Shown here piece after piece: positions 25,501-58,049 of a stretch of 64,000 nt of DNA (its first letter is position 1; each line of letters starts with the position of its first letter). The stretch is from Eulemur rufifrons (lineage: Eukaryota; Chordata; Mammalia; Primates; Lemuridae). A program made the translations under genes and the position numbers. The stretch lies in contig NC_091012.1 in NCBI RefSeq assembly GCF_041146395.1, forward strand, positions 13,630,193-13,694,192, given 5' to 3'. Below the pieces are notes generated by a model. The model did not search any database. It saw only the letters and a list, made by a program, of their open reading frames with translations, and was not told the DNA's origin.

Positions 25501-28500
25501 ATTGTGAACAAGGGTGTAGATGCATTTCCGTGGGAGGGGGGAAGAGTTGTCAACAAATATTGCTAGAAAACTTGGATATCAACCATGCAGAATGAATGAA
25601 GCTGGACTCCTAGCACAAACCTGTACAAAATTGACTCAAAATGAATCATTTACGCTCATGCAAAGGTAAATGTATTTCTGTGTGTTCAACCCCACTTGTG
25701 TTTTAATTGGGTCCCCTATCACCTGTACTCTGACAAACATTTTTCTGTCTGAAGTGATCCTTGGGCATATTCCTGTCACTGGATGTTCAAGGCTTTGTTC
25801 CCAGAGGCTTTGCAGGTGGTGGCATGGACATGCCACATTTTATATAAAGTACAACATAATTGACCTTTTAAGACAACATAAGAATGGTACATTTTTCATC
25901 TGAAGACATTCTTAAATATGGCTACGTAGAAAATTTGTTTAAACCATTAATCAGACCTTGATTTGGAGAAACTGTGAAGAGAAACTTTGTTCTCTTCCCC
26001 AGGTTAAGAACATACGTTACTCACCAAGAAATACTTTGTGGTTAGAGTCTCAATTCAATGTCACAGACTTGTTTTATTCTGTGAAACAATTAAAAAATTT
26101 CATTAAGGGAGTAGGTCAAACTAGTAAGGAAATAGTTAATTCTTTGAAGCAAATAGCAAGTAGGCAGAATTCTTATCATATTTTTATAGTTGTATAAAAA
26201 TAAATCATGGCTGACGATTGTTTTATGCTGCCTCTACTGATTAACAATTCTTATTTTTTAAAGAAAACTTTACTTAACATCAACTTGAAAAACACACAGA
26301 ACTTTGTATGTAGAAGTTCCAGAAAGACAAGAACACCAATATTAATGCAAAAAAAATTGAAAAACAGTTTGTAGGTAGATACAGATATAATAAATAAAAA
26401 TATTTTTATATTTTATAAAAATTTATTGAAATGTAATGAATCAATTTCACTTTTTAGTTTTGATCACTATCCTTTTGTCTTTTCTAATCATTTTAATATT
26501 TTTATACTAAAAGTGTATTATGTGGGTGTGTGGGCATGAAAGTGTGTACAATTTATAAATATTTGAGAATAATAGTGTACAACTTTTTGACGCACATTTT
26601 GAATGTGAGTATGTAATGAAGTGTACCTAAATATTTCTCAAAGGTTTATGGATAACATTAGTTAATATTTTTAACATGGCAAATCTAATTTAGAAAATTG
26701 TTACAATCTTTAATCTCACAACTAAAATAATCCTTTTTAATTTTTGTAAAGAATATTGAATATTTTCTTATTTACAAATACCAATAACAACAACAGGAAA
26801 AATGTAAACCCTCTACTCTTACCAATTACAGAGGAAAACATTTTTAAAAATCCCTTTGAATATTTGTGGCATTCAGGAATATGCTATCCTCTCCTTATTG
26901 CTATATTTCTTTCAATTCTATTTAATCTTTGTTTTATTTGTAACTCCACCCTACTGCTTGTACTAGGAAATTTTCAATAAATATCTGTCATGCCTTACAC
27001 TTAAGATGGTTTTAGTTCCATAAGTCTCTCTAAACTTATCATGGTCAAAATTTAAAAAATTTTCAAAAGCCAGTATATTTTTGTTAAAAAATATACATGT
27101 CCATAAAGTAGTTATATTTTTATTTGTCAAAATTATTGGAGGTCCTATGTAAGAATTGGATGGTAATTTGCAAACTGGTTTTTACACATGACTTCAGTGT
27201 GTTGCTTTGTAATCTAGAGTTTCCCTGTAAGAATGATACATGGCAAACAAAGTCAAACAAATAAGAAAAGCAATTCCAAGTTGTAACTTGCTCATATAAA
27301 CAAAAAAATACATCAATTATGTTTAATTAATTCAAACTAGCTAGTGGACAATTTACTAAGTTCTGTTAGTGAAACAAAAAAGTTGTAGGTAGTTCAGTGT
27401 AAAAAAAGAAAATGTCTCCATAGCTCTATGCTACCATCCAGGTTTAAAGACATATCTGACCATTCCATGTAATATTTTTGATAGAGTGAAAAGGCTTGCA
27501 GGGTTTAAAAAATATTTGTTTTTCTTGTTATCCATTACTAACCAAAATTTTCACATTTATTTGTGTTCTTATATATCGTAGTATTTACCTCCTCACAGAA
27601 AACAAGCAATTAAAAATAGTAATAATTTCCTTCTTCCACTAAAACTTCACTGTCAGAACAGCTTTTAGATGGTTGTGTGTAATCAGTAAATATCTTTGAA
27701 AAATTAAGACTTTAGCCTGTACTTCTCACAAGGGATATGAGTTTTATTATTTCAAATCTACATTCAATATATTGATTTATGGAGATTGGGAAACAACATA
27801 TCTTATTTTGTACCTAGTCATTTTTAAATAAGTAGGATAAGGAAGAATTTTAGTGGCCAGTCAGATAAATTAAAATGCATTTCTTTATTAACTGTCACAT
27901 GTGTAGACATGTACTTGGCAATAAAAGTTAAAAAAAATATATACAGTCAAAAATTCAAAGAATTTACACAAATGTGTGGGTGATAAACACATAAAAAATT
28001 CCTGTAATTCCATGTAAAATTCAAATTTTAAACAAAATGTAGGTAGAATAAATATGAATTTATTAGGAAGGTTCAAAGCAAAAGCGGTATTTGAGTTGGA
28101 TTTAAAGACTAGATAGATGGTAAGGGAAGAGCATGATATTATGGGCAAAGAAGGAAAGTGGCACAGTCAGAGACCAGTTTAGGTTTATTCTGAGAATGAG
28201 GAGTGTACTCAGGTGAGGACTTCAGGTTTGTATAGAGAAGAATGAGAATTAGGGACACAAAAATATATTGCATATAGATTTTGCAAGACAAAAAATATTC
28301 TACTTTCATGAAATATAACTTACAAACAACTTGGGCTGTCTGCTCACACATACAGCCTTGTGGAACACATGCACTTTCAGAGATGATCTAGAAAGCCGAT
28401 AAGAAAAGTGACTTTCCTGAGGGAGATGGCGGTTAATGTGAGAAGATGCTGAAGAGGAGAAAGGTTGGATAAGGTGGGGGATATAACCATTTATGTCACT

Positions 28501-28826
28501 CACAGGATTTAACTGGTAAGAGCTCTTTCAAAAGTGGTAAGATCAGTAGTGCCAAAAAATCTATTATATTAATATTATTATGATATATAGATGATACCTT
28601 TAGGAAAAAGAAAATGTAATGAAAAGGATGGTAAGGAGTAAGAAAAACCATTTTATAGACAGAGGAATCTTAAACTTTATGCAGGTAAAAGCATGAAGTA
28701 AGAAACATGACAAGCAGAGCTTTAGGAAAACAAAACAAAACAAAAAAATAGAATCGATCCATCCTGGAGGCTTTCAAGGATTTTGTAATAATCTGTTGGA
28801 AAAGGCAAATAAATAAGTAAATGGAG
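25501..28826. other. Intergenic AT-rich DNA, nothing firmly recognised
   Basis: About 3.3 kb with no gene that can be supported. Bases 28040-28520 have a purine-rich, L2-like texture but no diagnostic words. The short frame at 25958-26197 shows no recognisable domain. Confidence 0.4.
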
Positions 28827-29180
28827 TCTGGGCACGTGGCTCACACCTGTAATCCTAGCACTCTGGGAGGCCAAGGTGGGAGGATTCCTTGAGGTCAGGA
28901 GTTTGAGGCCACCCTGAGCAAGAGTGAGACCCTGTCTCTACTAAAAGTAGAAAAAATTAGCCAGGCAACTAAAAATAGAAACAAAAAATTAGCCGGTTGT
29001 GGTGGCTCTCGCCTGTAGTCCCAGCTACTGGGGAGGCTGAGGCAGGAGGATTGCTTGAGCTCAGGAGTTTGAGGTTGCTGTGAGCTAGGCTGATGCCACA
29101 GCTCTAATTCTAGCCAAGGCAATAAAGCAAGACTCTGTCTCAAAAAAATTTTAAAAAATTAAAAAAAAAAGTAAGTGGAG
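28815..29180 (+). mobile_element. Alu SINE, sense, with target-site duplication
   Basis: A dimeric Alu at 28827-29168: left arm 'ggctcacacctgtaatcct', middle A-rich linker with 'ccaggcaactaaaaatagaa', right arm ending in 'gtttgaggttgctgtgagct' and an A-rich tail. The 'gttgctgtgagctaggctga' ending is typical of strepsirrhine Alus. Flanking repeats 28815-28826 and 29169-29180 match at 11 of 12 positions. Confidence 0.93.
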
Positions 29181-30108
29181 ATGACCTGGGCAGTGATGGA
29201 CAGGGCAAGGGTCATGAAATATTAGTATTGAGAACGATTCCAGTGGAATCATGGGAGGCAAATGTGGAATTATGGAAAATGTTTTAAGCTATAAATAAGT
29301 CAGATTCAAGTGGAGCCCAAACTCTTAAACTTATACAGTTTTAAAATATAAAAGCTTATTTTTGAGGCTGGTTCTTCCTTAGTAAATCATTCATGTTTGT
29401 GGAGATACTTAACTATTATAATGGTACAAGTTATTTCCTGTATAACAAACATATTAAATAGATGATAATGTGGATGACTAGCATTGGATATAATGATGCA
29501 GTGATGGTGACAACTTTGGTAGTCAGGGTACAGAAGAGAGGTTATAAAAACACAGGGCTTTAAAGAATAGATAGTAAGAAGATAATTTCTTAGGGATAAG
29601 TGGAAGTGAAAAATATAGGAGTTTCATTTTGCATGTGAAATTTTCAGATTACTATGCTGTATGTAAAAGGTAAATCTGCATGTGGGATCAGTGTCAAAAT
29701 TAGTAGTACTTTCAGATGTCAAAGCAATCATATAGGAAAATGAATACAATTTAAAATAATAGATAACAAGCATGGGGAAATGTCCCCAGTCATTTTATTA
29801 AAACCATACGAGATTCAACTACATTAACTCTTGGTTGCTTAGGAGTGTACACAAAATATTTACAAATGTTTCATAGTCAAATTCAGTATTCTCTTCCCCT
29901 TATGATCACAAGGATAACTTCTCTACCTATATTACTTTTTGACCACTGACACTTAAATTACCTATAGTGAAGGCCAGTTTTAACTTTCCTCCAAACTTTT
30001 CCTGAGTCCTTATTTTCAAAGATAACAGATAACTATAAAATGATATTTTAAAATGACATGCAGAATATATGTGCATAGAGCACCCTTGACATAAGTGACT
30101 CCATCTTA
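29181..30108. other. Intergenic DNA, nothing recognised
   Basis: AT-rich sequence between the Alu and the mariner element; no supported feature. Confidence 0.45.
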
Positions 30109-30140
30109 TTAAAGGTTGGTGCAAAAGTAATTGTGGTTTT
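30109..30140 (+). repeat. Left terminal inverted repeat of the mariner element
   Basis: Begins 'ttaaaggttggtgcaaaag' and pairs with 31368-31397. These ends are where the transposase would bind and cut. Confidence 0.85.
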
Positions 30141-31367
30141 AGCATTGTTGAAACTTGCTGTTTGATATAAGAATACATTCTTAAGTAAACGTGGATACGT
30201 TATACATCAGTTTAATGTGCATTTCTCACTTTATGTGTTTTTGCTAATGACATTACTCGTTGTTTATTTGATATTTATTTTATTTTTATTTATTTATTTT
30301 TTCATATTTATTTTACACTATGGAAATGATGTTAGACAGAAAGCAAATTCGAGTTCAATATGGGTCATAAAACAGCGGAGACAATTGGCAACATCAACAA
30401 CGCATTTGGCCCAGGAACTGGTAATGAACCTACAGTGCAGTGGTGGTTCAAGAAATTTTGCAAAGGAGATGAGAGCCCTGAAGATAAAGAGCGCAGTGTC
30501 TGGCCATCGGAAGTTGACAACAACCGATTGAGAGCAACCATCAAAGGTGATCCTCTTACAACTACAGAAGAAGTTGCCAAAGACCTCAACGTGGACCATT
30601 CTATGGTTGTTTTTGGCATTTGAAGCAAATTGGGAATGTGAAAAAGCTCAATAGCTGAGTGCCTCATGAGCTGACTGAAAATAAAAAATTGTCATTGTGA
30701 AGTGTCGTCTTCTCTTGTTCTATGTAATAACAGCGAACCATTTCTCAATCAGATTGTGATGCGAGAGGAAAAGTGGATTTTATACAACAACTGGCTACAA
30801 ATAGCTCAGTGGTTGGATAAAGAAGCTCCAAAACCCTTCCCAAAGCCAAACTTGCACCAAAAAAAGGTCATGGTCACTGTTTGGTGGTCTGCTGCCAGTC
30901 TGATCCACTGTAGCCTTCTGAATCCCAGTGAAACCATTACATCTGAGAAGTATGCTCAGCAAATTGATGAGAGGCACCAAAAATTGCAATGCCTGCAGCC
31001 AGCACTGGTCAACAGAAAGGGCCCAATTCTTCTCCATGACAACACCTGACCACACATCGCACAACCAACACTTCAAAAGTTGAATGAATTGGGCTACAAA
31101 GTTTTGTCTCATCTGCCATATTCACCTAACTTCTTGCCAATCAATTACCACCTCCTCAAGCCTCTCAACAACTTTTTGCAGGGAAAATGCTTCCACAACC
31201 AGCAGGATGCAGAAAATACTTTCCAAGAATTTGTGAAATCACAAAGCACGAGTTTTTACACTACAGGAAAAAACAAACTTATTCCTCACTGGCAAAAATG
31301 TGTTGATTATAATGGTTACTATTTTGATTAATAAAGATGTGTTGTAATGATTTAAAATTCATGGTCC

Positions 31368-31397
31368 AAAACCGCAATTATTTTTGCACCAATCTAA
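31368..31397 (-). repeat. Right terminal inverted repeat of the mariner element
   Basis: Reverse complement reads 'ttagattggtgcaaaaataa', matching the left end with a few substitutions. Confidence 0.85.
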
Positions 31398-32616
31398 GAA
31401 AAAGACTCCATCTAGTATATCAAAGGGCACGATGTCAACAGGGACCAGATGTTCAGAGACTATGCCCAACCAGATAAGGACATAACCCTTTACTACTAGT
31501 CCTCACCAGAGGACTGAAGGGCCATAAAAAGAGCAGGGCTTCACCAGCTAGGTGAGGCCATCTCTATAGACACCATTTTGCTTTCACTCGTGGTCAGCAC
31601 CTGGCATTTTCTGCCAAAGACATGCCTAAGTCAAGGACTCTGCCTTGAAAGATGTTGATGATCATGCAGATCAGCCAAAGGTACTCTTCCTGTCCATGTT
31701 TCTCTCCCTGGACTGGTTCATTAACTCCTTTTCATGTCCTCTTTCTCTTGATGTTAAATGTTACTTTGTTGGATATGAAAATTTTAATCTATAACATTTA
31801 TATATTGATTAAGTGTACTACTATGTATGGTTTGCAATATTGACACACTTGTGAATTCGCTTGTATCTGTGTACCAATGGCTCTGACTACTGAGAGAGCC
31901 AGTTGTACTAAAGAGAATTTTCTGTTTGGCAACTCCATGTAGCTCACGGCTTTTATGATTAAAATAGCATCAGTAAAAGTCTGGACTTGCGGAAAGACAC
32001 AAACATACATGGAGATGGTTCTGTCTGAACTTGTGCCACTCAAGACAATATGCTTTACCGATCTCATGCTTGGATGGTATGACATTGTCAAGTGTTATAA
32101 AGGTGTAGAAACTATTAATCTCAATATCTGCAGATATCCAAAGAAGAGAAATGTGAAGACATGACTGCTGCTGATAACAACAGACCACCTAAGGAAGGCA
32201 ACTGTTAGATCTCTGCTACATATCAATATCCAGGCTGCATGTGTTTCCACCTCCTAATAAAATTTAACTGTTACTGAAATTTACTGCCTTACAGGGATTT
32301 TAAACATATCAAGGAATTCAATCTTCATTAAAACAATAAATATCATAGGCTTAATATGATAGAAGTCAGTGAATTTCACTTCTGTAGGTCTTGCTCAGAT
32401 AACTAATTGAAATACTTTATCCTTAGCAGTTTGATATATTATCAACTCAGGTGTGGTTATGCAAATCAAAAGACCAATAGTAGACCTATACACAAAAACC
32501 AATTGTGTAAGACAGAAATCAAAACTTTCAAGAAAAATATATGAAATAGATTTTATCATATTATGTTTCCTACTTTTTGTCTTTCTGCCTTCCCAGTCAA
32601 CCAGAATTTCTAGCAA
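31398..32616. other. Intergenic DNA, unassigned
   Basis: The part at 31440-31640 ('gccataaaaagagcagggct', then 'gacaccattttgctttcact') has an LTR-like look, but no boundaries or family could be assigned. The phrase 'actccatct' occurs on both sides of the mariner, so the mariner may have landed within this older sequence. The remainder shows no feature. Confidence 0.35.
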
Positions 32617-33470
32617 ATGGTCAATTCCACCATGATTTCTCAGTTCCTCTTCAAGGGCTTTGCTAAAGGCTGGAAACTAAGGTTCTTGCACTCCATGCTA
32701 TTCCTATGACGTACTTGGCACCCTGTTTGGGAATCTTTTCATCATCTTTGTCACCCGTGTCAACAAGAACCTTCACAGGCCCTTGTATTCCTGAGGAATT
32801 TGTGCATTATGAATATGTGCTATGTTTCTATCACTGCCTCCAATGCCTGTGTTAACTCTGTCACTGAAAACAGGGCCTTCTCAGTGGATGGGTGTACAAC
32901 TCAGAACTTCTTGGATATTTGTTGTGTGTATGTAGTTTCTTTTCCTCACCATCATGGCCCACAACCACTGTGTGGCCATCTGGCAGGACGTCCATTCCCC
33001 AGTCCTCATATACCACCACTTTTGTGTCTGAATAACACTGGCTTCCATACTCAGTGGTCTCTTCTATGCAGGCATGCACACTGTCAACACCTTCCAGTGG
33101 CCCTTCTGTGGTTCATCAATTCTCCTGTGATGTGCCCCCTCTGTTGAGGCTCTCTTGCTGTGACCCCTCCAGCAATGTGCTCTTACTTCTTGCCTCTGCC
33201 ATAGGAGTTTGTGGTGGCTGCTCTATCTTAATGCCCATGTTATATATTTGCACATTTTCCAATGTGCTCAAATTTCCAACCAGACAGTGAAGAAAGGCCT
33301 TTTCTCACCCATGCCTCTTATATACTCACAGTGTCTGTCTTCCTCAGTTCTCTCATGTGTATGTACCTACAGGCTTGGGTAACTTCTGAAACAATTCAGG
33401 ATATAATTCTTTCTGTATTTTATACTATATAGCTTCCATTCTTGAATCCTATTATAGTTGTGTGAGAAGA
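32617..33470 (+). pseudogene. Class II olfactory receptor pseudogene, family 14-like
   Basis: Olfactory receptors are seven-pass GPCRs expressed in nasal sensory neurons. The sequence starts with an ATG and an N-glycosylation site (MVNST), followed by 'FLHSMLFL' of TM1. TM2-TM3 words are in frame at 32800-32950 ('NLCIMNMCYVSIT', 'NRAFSVDGCTTQ'). The family hallmark MAYDRYVAIC has decayed to MAHNHCVAIW near 32955. 'CDVPPLLRLSC', 'ASAIGVCGGC' and 'NVLKFPTRQ' identify TM5-TM6 at 33130-33290; the KAFSTC motif is shifted to another frame, and TM7 decays near 33440. At least four frameshifts or stops, the first in TM1. Length is close to a full single-exon receptor (about 310 codons). Placement in family 14 rests on the CDVPPLLRLSC and VLKFPT words and is moderately sure. 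Confidence 0.88.
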
Positions 33471-34395
33471 AGAATAGAAAGTTTGGCACCACATCTAAAT
33501 TTTTCTGTACTCACCTTTTTAGTACTCACCTTTTCTGGTATTACAAGGATTAAGTCACACAATGTAAAGACTTCTTCCCAGTGCAACATACCATACTTAT
33601 GAGCACATAGTACATGCTCAGTAGACATTGCATTATGCTGGTCTTCACTTTGGAAAATAATATCTGTGTTGTGATGACTGTTGGGCATAAGACACTCTGT
33701 ATGCTGTGCTTGCTGTCTCTAGCTGTGTGCTACTAATAATAGATCTAGGTTGAGCAACATCAGCACTAAAACCGGACTTGACAAAGAAGCCAATTAATGT
33801 CCCCCTTCCACACCAGCAGATCACATTTCTTAGAGGGAGGCCCACAATACCACATGATTTATATTCACATTGATGGTTCAGAGACAATTTTTAAGTAATT
33901 TCCTCTCAGCTCAGGCTTTCAATTAGGATTATCTGGCTAGCTTGAAAGAAACACCATCACCTGTCTATTGGGCTGGGTGGGAACATCCATGTGGTTTTAA
34001 TTGTGCCCAAAATAATTCTCATTTGATACCAGGGTTAAGCATTAGAACTCCCAAATACATTCATGAGACTGAGTTTAGACTGTTCCAGAGAGAAGTCACA
34101 GGGCCTGATGTTTTGGGTTTGGTAGGGGCAGATTCCCACTGCTGTAGCAGAAAGTCCTGGCACGTGTGGCAGGGGAGGTCACCAAGGGAAAGACAGGAGA
34201 ACCTCACATTTTAGTCTCCATAAGGAGACATCATACCTGACTGTTTCCTGTGACTAAGAACCAGTGAGTGTAGCCTTTTCTGCATTTTGTGGCCCTCCTG
34301 CTTGTGGATGCTGTGTAAACAGGTGAAGAGATTGTGCTGACTCCTTTCAGGGCATAGTCTCAAGATGCAATTCTAATTGTTCTACACAGTCTCAG
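33471..34395. other. Upstream region of the zinc-finger gene, unassigned
   Basis: No repeat recognised. It would contain upstream intron and possibly 5' untranslated exon sequence of the KRAB zinc-finger gene, but no CpG-rich promoter or clear first exon is visible. Confidence 0.35.
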
Positions 34396-34434
34396 CTGAA
34401 AAGAAATTTCAGAGTTGGAGAAGGAGAAGGAGAA

Positions 34435-34449
<15 letters not shown>
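34396..34449 (+). CDS. First coding exon of the zinc-finger gene (MAGFQ)
   Basis: The ATG at 34435 starts a five-codon stretch (MAGFQ) that ends at a consensus donor 'gtaagt' at 34450. A likely acceptor ('tctcag') precedes 34396, so the first 39 bases would be 5' UTR. The codons join in phase 0 to the KRAB-A exon. This layout is usual for KRAB zinc-finger genes. The ATG is preceded by an A/G-rich stretch with A at -3, an acceptable Kozak context. Confidence 0.6.
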
Positions 34450-54826
<20,377 letters not shown>

Positions 54827-55210
54827 AAGTGAGATAAATGTAATGACTATGGAAGTGCTTTCCCAATGCATTAGCCTTAAAATGCACAACAGTACTTATG
54901 CTGAAAGTAAACAATTATAATGTAGAGCACTGAACATACCTTTACTTCTATCACAGATCTTATTGGACATGAGAGAACTTACAATGAAAGAAACCCTCCA
55001 ATGTTTTCTCAAGCACTGCCCAACATCAGAAAATTTTTAATAGAAACCTTACAAATTTAATGAATGTGAAAAAAGATTTATGCAAAAGGTATGCCTTAGA
55101 GAACAACAGAGAATTGATACTTAAAACTACTTTGCAGATATAATAAATTTCAGAACAGATTTAATCAAAAATCAAGTCTAAATAGATATCAGAGGATTCA
55201 CAGTACAATG
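54827..55210 (+). pseudogene. Decayed zinc-finger units in the 3' UTR
   Basis: Beyond the second stop, fragments of finger sequence are still readable in mixed frames: 'KCNDYGSAF' near 54838, 'TFTSITDLIGHERTY' near 54940 and 'NECEKRFMQK' near 55060. Stops and indels abound. It shows the array was once longer and lost C-terminal units in steps. Confidence 0.7.
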
Positions 55211-56926
55211 CACTAAGGCACTAACACATTCAACCATTTCTTTAAACCAGGTTGCTTGCTATACAGAATAATCCAGTTAAAATAGTTAGATAATTTATTT
55301 GTATGTCAGTTTTAAAAAGAGAGCGATTTTTTGAGAGTTATAATTATGTGTAAAATATACTTTCTGGTCAGGGTGGGGTGAAAATGTAACAAAGTATAAT
55401 TTTTTGCATTTTTTGATAAGCAAATATTGATGTGATTCAACTCTCAAAGCAGTAGGTGCTATGCTTTCATTCCTAGTGTGTATGTGAATGTGTGTGGTTA
55501 ATGGTAGCTACATCACAGTTATTAGAAGTCTTTCTGTATTAAGTAGGCATCATTCATGTGCTTTTCCATGGAAAATTAAAAACACTGAAATGTAACATGT
55601 ATGAAACGGAGAGGTGCTTTGTGGTTGACTTTTAACAAACAGTATTTAAAGTGATGTGTAATGTAGGTATACAGACTAATATTCTTCTCATTATAATCAG
55701 AATGAAACAATTACAATATTAGAAATAAATTGTTTTACTAATAGCAAATTAGGATGATGAAATAGAGTGAATTTTGAAATATTTTTAGATTACATGTAAA
55801 CTTAATTTGTTTTATTAAACTAAAAAAGGTTTTTAATGTGTCAAACATGTTGTAGATTGAATGAAGTGTTATTTTGCCACTAACATTAACCTATCCGATG
55901 TTACTCAAATTTTGAGATAATGGATTGTAAAAATGTATAATTGGGTTACACACTAAAATGGCATCATTTGTGATCCTTTTTATCAGTGACTTTAAATTTC
56001 TAATACTTTGATGAATAATGTTCCCAAAAGTTTTATTTTTTATTATTTTTGCGATTACATTGTTACTGTAATGCTTATAATAAAGATTGTCCACTTAATG
56101 AAAAGGCATCCATTTCTCAACACTGAATGACAACTACTTCCATTTTATCCTACATTTTTCTTTCAGCATGCAACTGCTCTAGCCAGTGAAGCACAAATAA
56201 ACACATTTTTTATTTACATGGAATCCAACATACAAATACATCATGGTTAAGATGAACTTTAGTTGTAATAGATTTACAGAGTAAGTAATAATGTTTGTGT
56301 GAATGTGGTTGTATACCTATTTTGAAATGAAAAGAAGAAATATTGGAAAAAAATAGGTAATTTCAAAAGTGTTGAGAATTTACTAGGAAACTAGAAACTT
56401 CAAAGATTCTGAAAGCAATTTTTTTTTGCTTTATGTTGAATTAATTTGTTTAAAACCCTAAAGCTTCTGGTTCAGAACCTGCCCACATGAATCCTCTGTT
56501 CTTACATGCTTATTACTCATGCTAGGCCTAATGTATAATTTTATTATTTCAAAGTTCATTAAGTATTCTTTATATGACATGCTCTTCAATTATAAGAATG
56601 ATTTTTATAAAATTTAATGGTGCTCATGAAATAATCTGAAGGTATGAGTAATTCCACAGTGTATTAATTTCATTTTATTTACTTAGTACATTCTATATTT
56701 TCCTTCTACTTTGGGGAGCGTATTGAAAGCAATTTTGGTTACTGTTTCTTTTAATTTTGGTCATTGACCTAATTGATTTATTGACTGTGTCAGGCTAATT
56801 TGTTCAGGTAAACACTAAGAAGGATTTATAAATTATGAGGTTGTTTTGATATTTAAATAGAAGGAACAAGTACAGGACAGTGTTATGTATGTAATAAATG
56901 CTTTATAATTAGTTGTAAATATTTCT
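55211..56926 (+). other. Probable 3' UTR and downstream flank of the zinc-finger gene
   Basis: AT-rich DNA with no repeat recognised. AATAAA at 56079-56084 is a plausible polyadenylation signal with a T/G-containing stretch after it; earlier AATAAA-type words occur near 55143 and 55725. Which is used cannot be judged. Confidence 0.4.
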
Positions 56927-57284
56927 TTCTTTTTTTTTTTTGAGACAGAGTCTCGCTCTGTTGCCCAGGCTAGAGTGAGTGCCATGGCGTCAGTCTAGCT
57001 CACAGCAACCTCAAACTCCTGGGCTTAAGCGATCCTCCTGCCTCAGCCTCCTGAGTAGCTGGGACTACAGGCATGCGCCACCATGCCCGGCTAATTTTTT
57101 TTTTTTGTATATATATATTTTAGTTGTCCATATAATTTCTTTCTATTTTTAGTAGAGACGGGGTCTCGCTCTTGCTCAGGCTGGTCTCGAACTCCTGACC
57201 TCGAGCGATCCACCCGCCTCGGCCTCCCAGAGTGCTAGGATTACAGGCGTGAGCCACCACGCCCGGCCAGCTGTAAATACTTCT
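56911..57284 (-). mobile_element. Lemur-type Alu, antisense, with target-site duplication
   Basis: Alu at 56927-57268 with a clean right arm, the lemur extended middle ('ttagttgtccatataatttc') and few substitutions. Imperfect 16-bp direct repeats at 56911-56926 and 57269-57284 (14 of 16 match) flank it. The CpG positions are better preserved than in the other Alus, so it is among the younger insertions here. Confidence 0.96.
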
Positions 57285-58049
57285 GTGGGAGTGAGTTTGT
57301 GGCTCTGGGTAAGAGATTGAAAATGTCCAGGGTGAAAAAATGGCACTGATTTTGCATATGGAGAGAGGAGACCTACAGAACAACCAACACTTGGAATTTA
57401 TAAGTGGAAACTCTGCTTCTTTGATTTCCTAATTGTCTCCAGCGTTTTATGCTTTTTATCTTCATTCCCTTCTACAAATGTATCTAAGCCATTCTTCTTT
57501 TTGCCTGTACTTGGGCTACAACTTTCTCACTGTGGTACTCACCCCCTGCCAGTTCACACAGTACTTTAAAAGTTCTGATGAGAAGTTCAGTATTCTTTAA
57601 TTTGGTGAAAGAAAAATTTATCTAGAGAGTTTGAGGCCATTTATAGGTTATACATGGAGCATTCTGATTACTTAAGATTAGAGAGATTCAGTGTCCTAAG
57701 CTAAAAGTAAGAGCCTTAAAGCACAAAGAAAGATAAACAATTCTGAACGCCAGAGGATTAAATCAAGAACTCAATATTGTTTGCTTTGTAAAAGCAAGAT
57801 GTTATTAGATCCTAACATATAATGTCATAAATATGAAAATAATTAAAATAAGTAAAGCATTAATAATTGTGTGATGTGTATGGTAAGCACTATATAAAGA
57901 AACATCAGCATTTGGCCATCTCTTAATAGAGAGTTTAGGTAAAGGAAGAAGTTTGAATTTAATTTTCTATGAATTACTTATAGTACAACATACACATCCA
58001 TCTAGAATCTACTTATGACTGTGTATTTTCTGTGTTAGAATGTAATAGA
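57285..58049. other. Intergenic DNA, nothing recognised
   Basis: No supported gene or repeat. Confidence 0.45.

Larger units (their letters stand above)
30109..31397 (+). mobile_element. Nearly full-length Hsmar1-type mariner transposon (inactive)
   Basis: Terminal inverted repeats are visible at both ends: 'aggttggtgcaaaagtaatt' at 30113 and its near reverse complement ending at 31397. The length of about 1.29 kb equals a full Hsmar1 element. Transposase remnants from about 30326 to 31332 are in three frames. The N-terminal DNA-binding half (30360-30623) includes 'NNAFGPGT' and 'TVQWWFKKFCKGDES'; the catalytic half (30702-31331) includes 'EEKWILYN', 'KVMVTVWWSAA' and 'FLQGKCFHNQQDAENTF'. 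The mariner D,D34D triad is damaged: the first position is E within 'EEKW', the second D survives in 'LLHDN' but is followed two codons later by a stop, and the third is N in 'YSPNFLP'. Together with frameshifts this makes it a fossil. Confidence 0.94.

Noticed and set aside
31440..31640. A stretch resembling an LTR promoter region ('gccataaaaagagcagg')
   Set aside because: No paired ends, target-site duplication or family match could be seen.
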